Positions 34,557 through 35,337 of a stretch of 35,337 nt of DNA are shown here, one piece after another. Position 1 is the first letter of the stretch. Each line of letters begins with the position of its first letter. A program made the translations under genes and the position numbers. Source of the stretch: JBCBXA01 sp039816825 (GTDB taxonomy: Bacteria > Pseudomonadota > Alphaproteobacteria > Rhizobiales > Rhizobiaceae); contig JBCBXA010000024.1 of NCBI GenBank assembly GCA_039816825.1, positions 1 to 35,337 of the forward strand. The letters run 5' to 3'. Under the pieces are notes generated by a model, which made no database searches, was not told the DNA's origin, and worked only from the letters and a program-made list of their open reading frames with translations.

Positions 34557-34892
34557 CTAGTCCGTGCGCTGTATGGTTCCGTGATCAGCGAGAAATGTGA
34601 GCACCTGCTTCAAAAGGCCGGCATCGGCCGCGGAAACCAACAGTTGCTCTTCTTTGCCAGCCACGGGTGCCAACTCGAACCGCTGGCTCTCATCGCTTCG
34701 CGCCCTCCCGCTGGTCTCATCCCGACGGCGCGGGCAGATGTATAGCCGGCGCCAATGAACGTCTTCAGAACTGCTCGCATCGCCGTCAGCATCAAAAATG
34801 CAATCATCGCCCCAAATCCCGAACGCAAGATCACGGACAAGCGGCATATCACCCTTCAGGTTGACGATGGTTTTAGCCCGCTGAGTGTCCAT
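34557..34892 (-). CDS. Possible small hypothetical protein convergent with the kinase-like gene
   Basis: The 111-residue frame begins MDTQRAKTIVNLKGDMPLV and has a plausible globular composition (WGDDCIFDADGDASS, HWRRLYICPRR, LKQVLTFLADHG). AGG lies about eight bases before the ATG at 34892. It shows no known domain and no signal peptide. It ends 60 bases from the stop of the kinase-like gene. It may be a real small gene or a chance open frame; codon use looks coding-like but I could not measure it. Confidence 0.4.
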   Translation of the reverse strand: MDTQRAKTIVNLKGDMPLVRDLAFGIWGDDCIFDADGDASSSEDVHWRRLYICPRRRDETSGRARSDESQRFELAPVAGKEEQLLVSAADAGLLKQVLTFLADHGTIQRTD

Positions 34893-35337
34893 TCAAACCT
34901 GGCTCCAGAAGTTCTCGCAAAAGCAAGCTTTCAGAAGCAGCCAGCGATTGCAATGCAAACCCTTGGAGCCCCAATCAAGCACCAACCACGTCCGTCGTCA
35001 GTGCTTGCTGGGCAGATCGGCGCCTTGTCTAAGCGAGTATCTGGCTTCTCCATTTTCAGATGTTGAGCGGCGTACTTGAAGTATGGGGTACTTCGGCGCC
35101 TGGTGCCATTGTTCCAATCTTGCCCTAGGTCCCAAATGGTAAGGTGTACCTCGAACAGGACCCATACCCGTGACATCGAATTACCCAGTCGTGTCTAAAC
35201 GACCAGAATTGACTGGCTTGACCCAGTTAAGACTGACTGCGCTTCCAGCAGTAAGCGTGGATACCGGGCTGCGACGTCCGCCGTTCGCCAGCGGTTTGGC
35301 AACTTGCGGTGTGGTTTAGGCGATGCCCAAGAAGGAG
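34893..35337. other. Terminal stretch without an identifiable gene
   Basis: Nothing convincing is visible in these 445 bases. The last 15 bases begin with an ATG (35323) followed by four codons, MPKKE, which might be the start of a gene outside the window. No RNA gene or clear terminator is seen. Confidence 0.4.

Noticed and set aside
1..35337. CRISPR arrays, rRNA genes and complete insertion sequences
   Set aside because: No spaced direct-repeat array, rRNA signature or transposase with terminal repeats was seen.
35323..35337. ATG at the window end followed by MPKKE
   Set aside because: Only five codons are visible and no upstream signal is clear, so a gene is not called.

Overview
The window is a chromosomal segment of an alphaproteobacterium, most likely from Hyphomicrobiales (Rhizobiales) or a close order. 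This rests on GC-rich coding DNA, the ftsK-lolA-xthA and glnK-amtB-tesB neighbourhoods, a cysteine-poor Trm112-like protein, and a CtrA-type box (TTAA-N7-TTAA) upstream of ftsK. The species cannot be named from sequence alone.

Layout. Positions 1-1815 hold the 3' part of an unrecognised membrane protein and a periplasmic ClpP-fold protein. Positions 1812-3722 hold a YkuD L,D-transpeptidase divergent from an OmpR-type response regulator, followed by a stand-alone cyclic-nucleotide-binding protein. Positions 3733-8894 are a leftward block: LysE-type exporter, ftsK, lolA, xthA. Positions 8991-10947 are the nitrogen module glnK-amtB, with a sigma-54 promoter candidate, an upstream NtrC-like site and a terminator. 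Then come tesB (leftward), a DapA-family aldolase and a UbiH-type hydroxylase (rightward). A leftward run follows: ProX-like deacylase, thioredoxin-TPR protein, Lon-substrate-domain protein, Trm112-like protein. After it come the psuK-psuG pseudouridine catabolic pair and tRNA-Gly(GCC).

The character changes right after the tRNA. Positions 19434-20295 are a decayed tyrosine recombinase with no C-terminal catalytic box, and 20333-21041 is a methyltransferase gene broken by one base. This looks like a worn-down integration site. Next is a self-contained efflux module: a TetR-type repressor divergent from an RND adaptor, an RND permease and two small DoxX-like membrane proteins. Two near-identical palindromes in the divergent intergenic region are likely repressor operators.

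The most unusual part is 27576-34497: two consecutive genes for large predicted secreted proteins with no family I recognise. The second (1626 residues) has a signal peptide, a long coiled-coil region, a proline-rich linker with a 54-residue triple repeat, an EF-hand-like loop, and a C-terminal domain with protein-kinase hallmarks (glycine-rich loop, D-x-K-x-x-N, D-T-G). An exported kinase-like enzyme paired with a second exported protein is the best candidate here for an undescribed system. The last 840 bases hold one possible small leftward gene and otherwise nothing I can identify.
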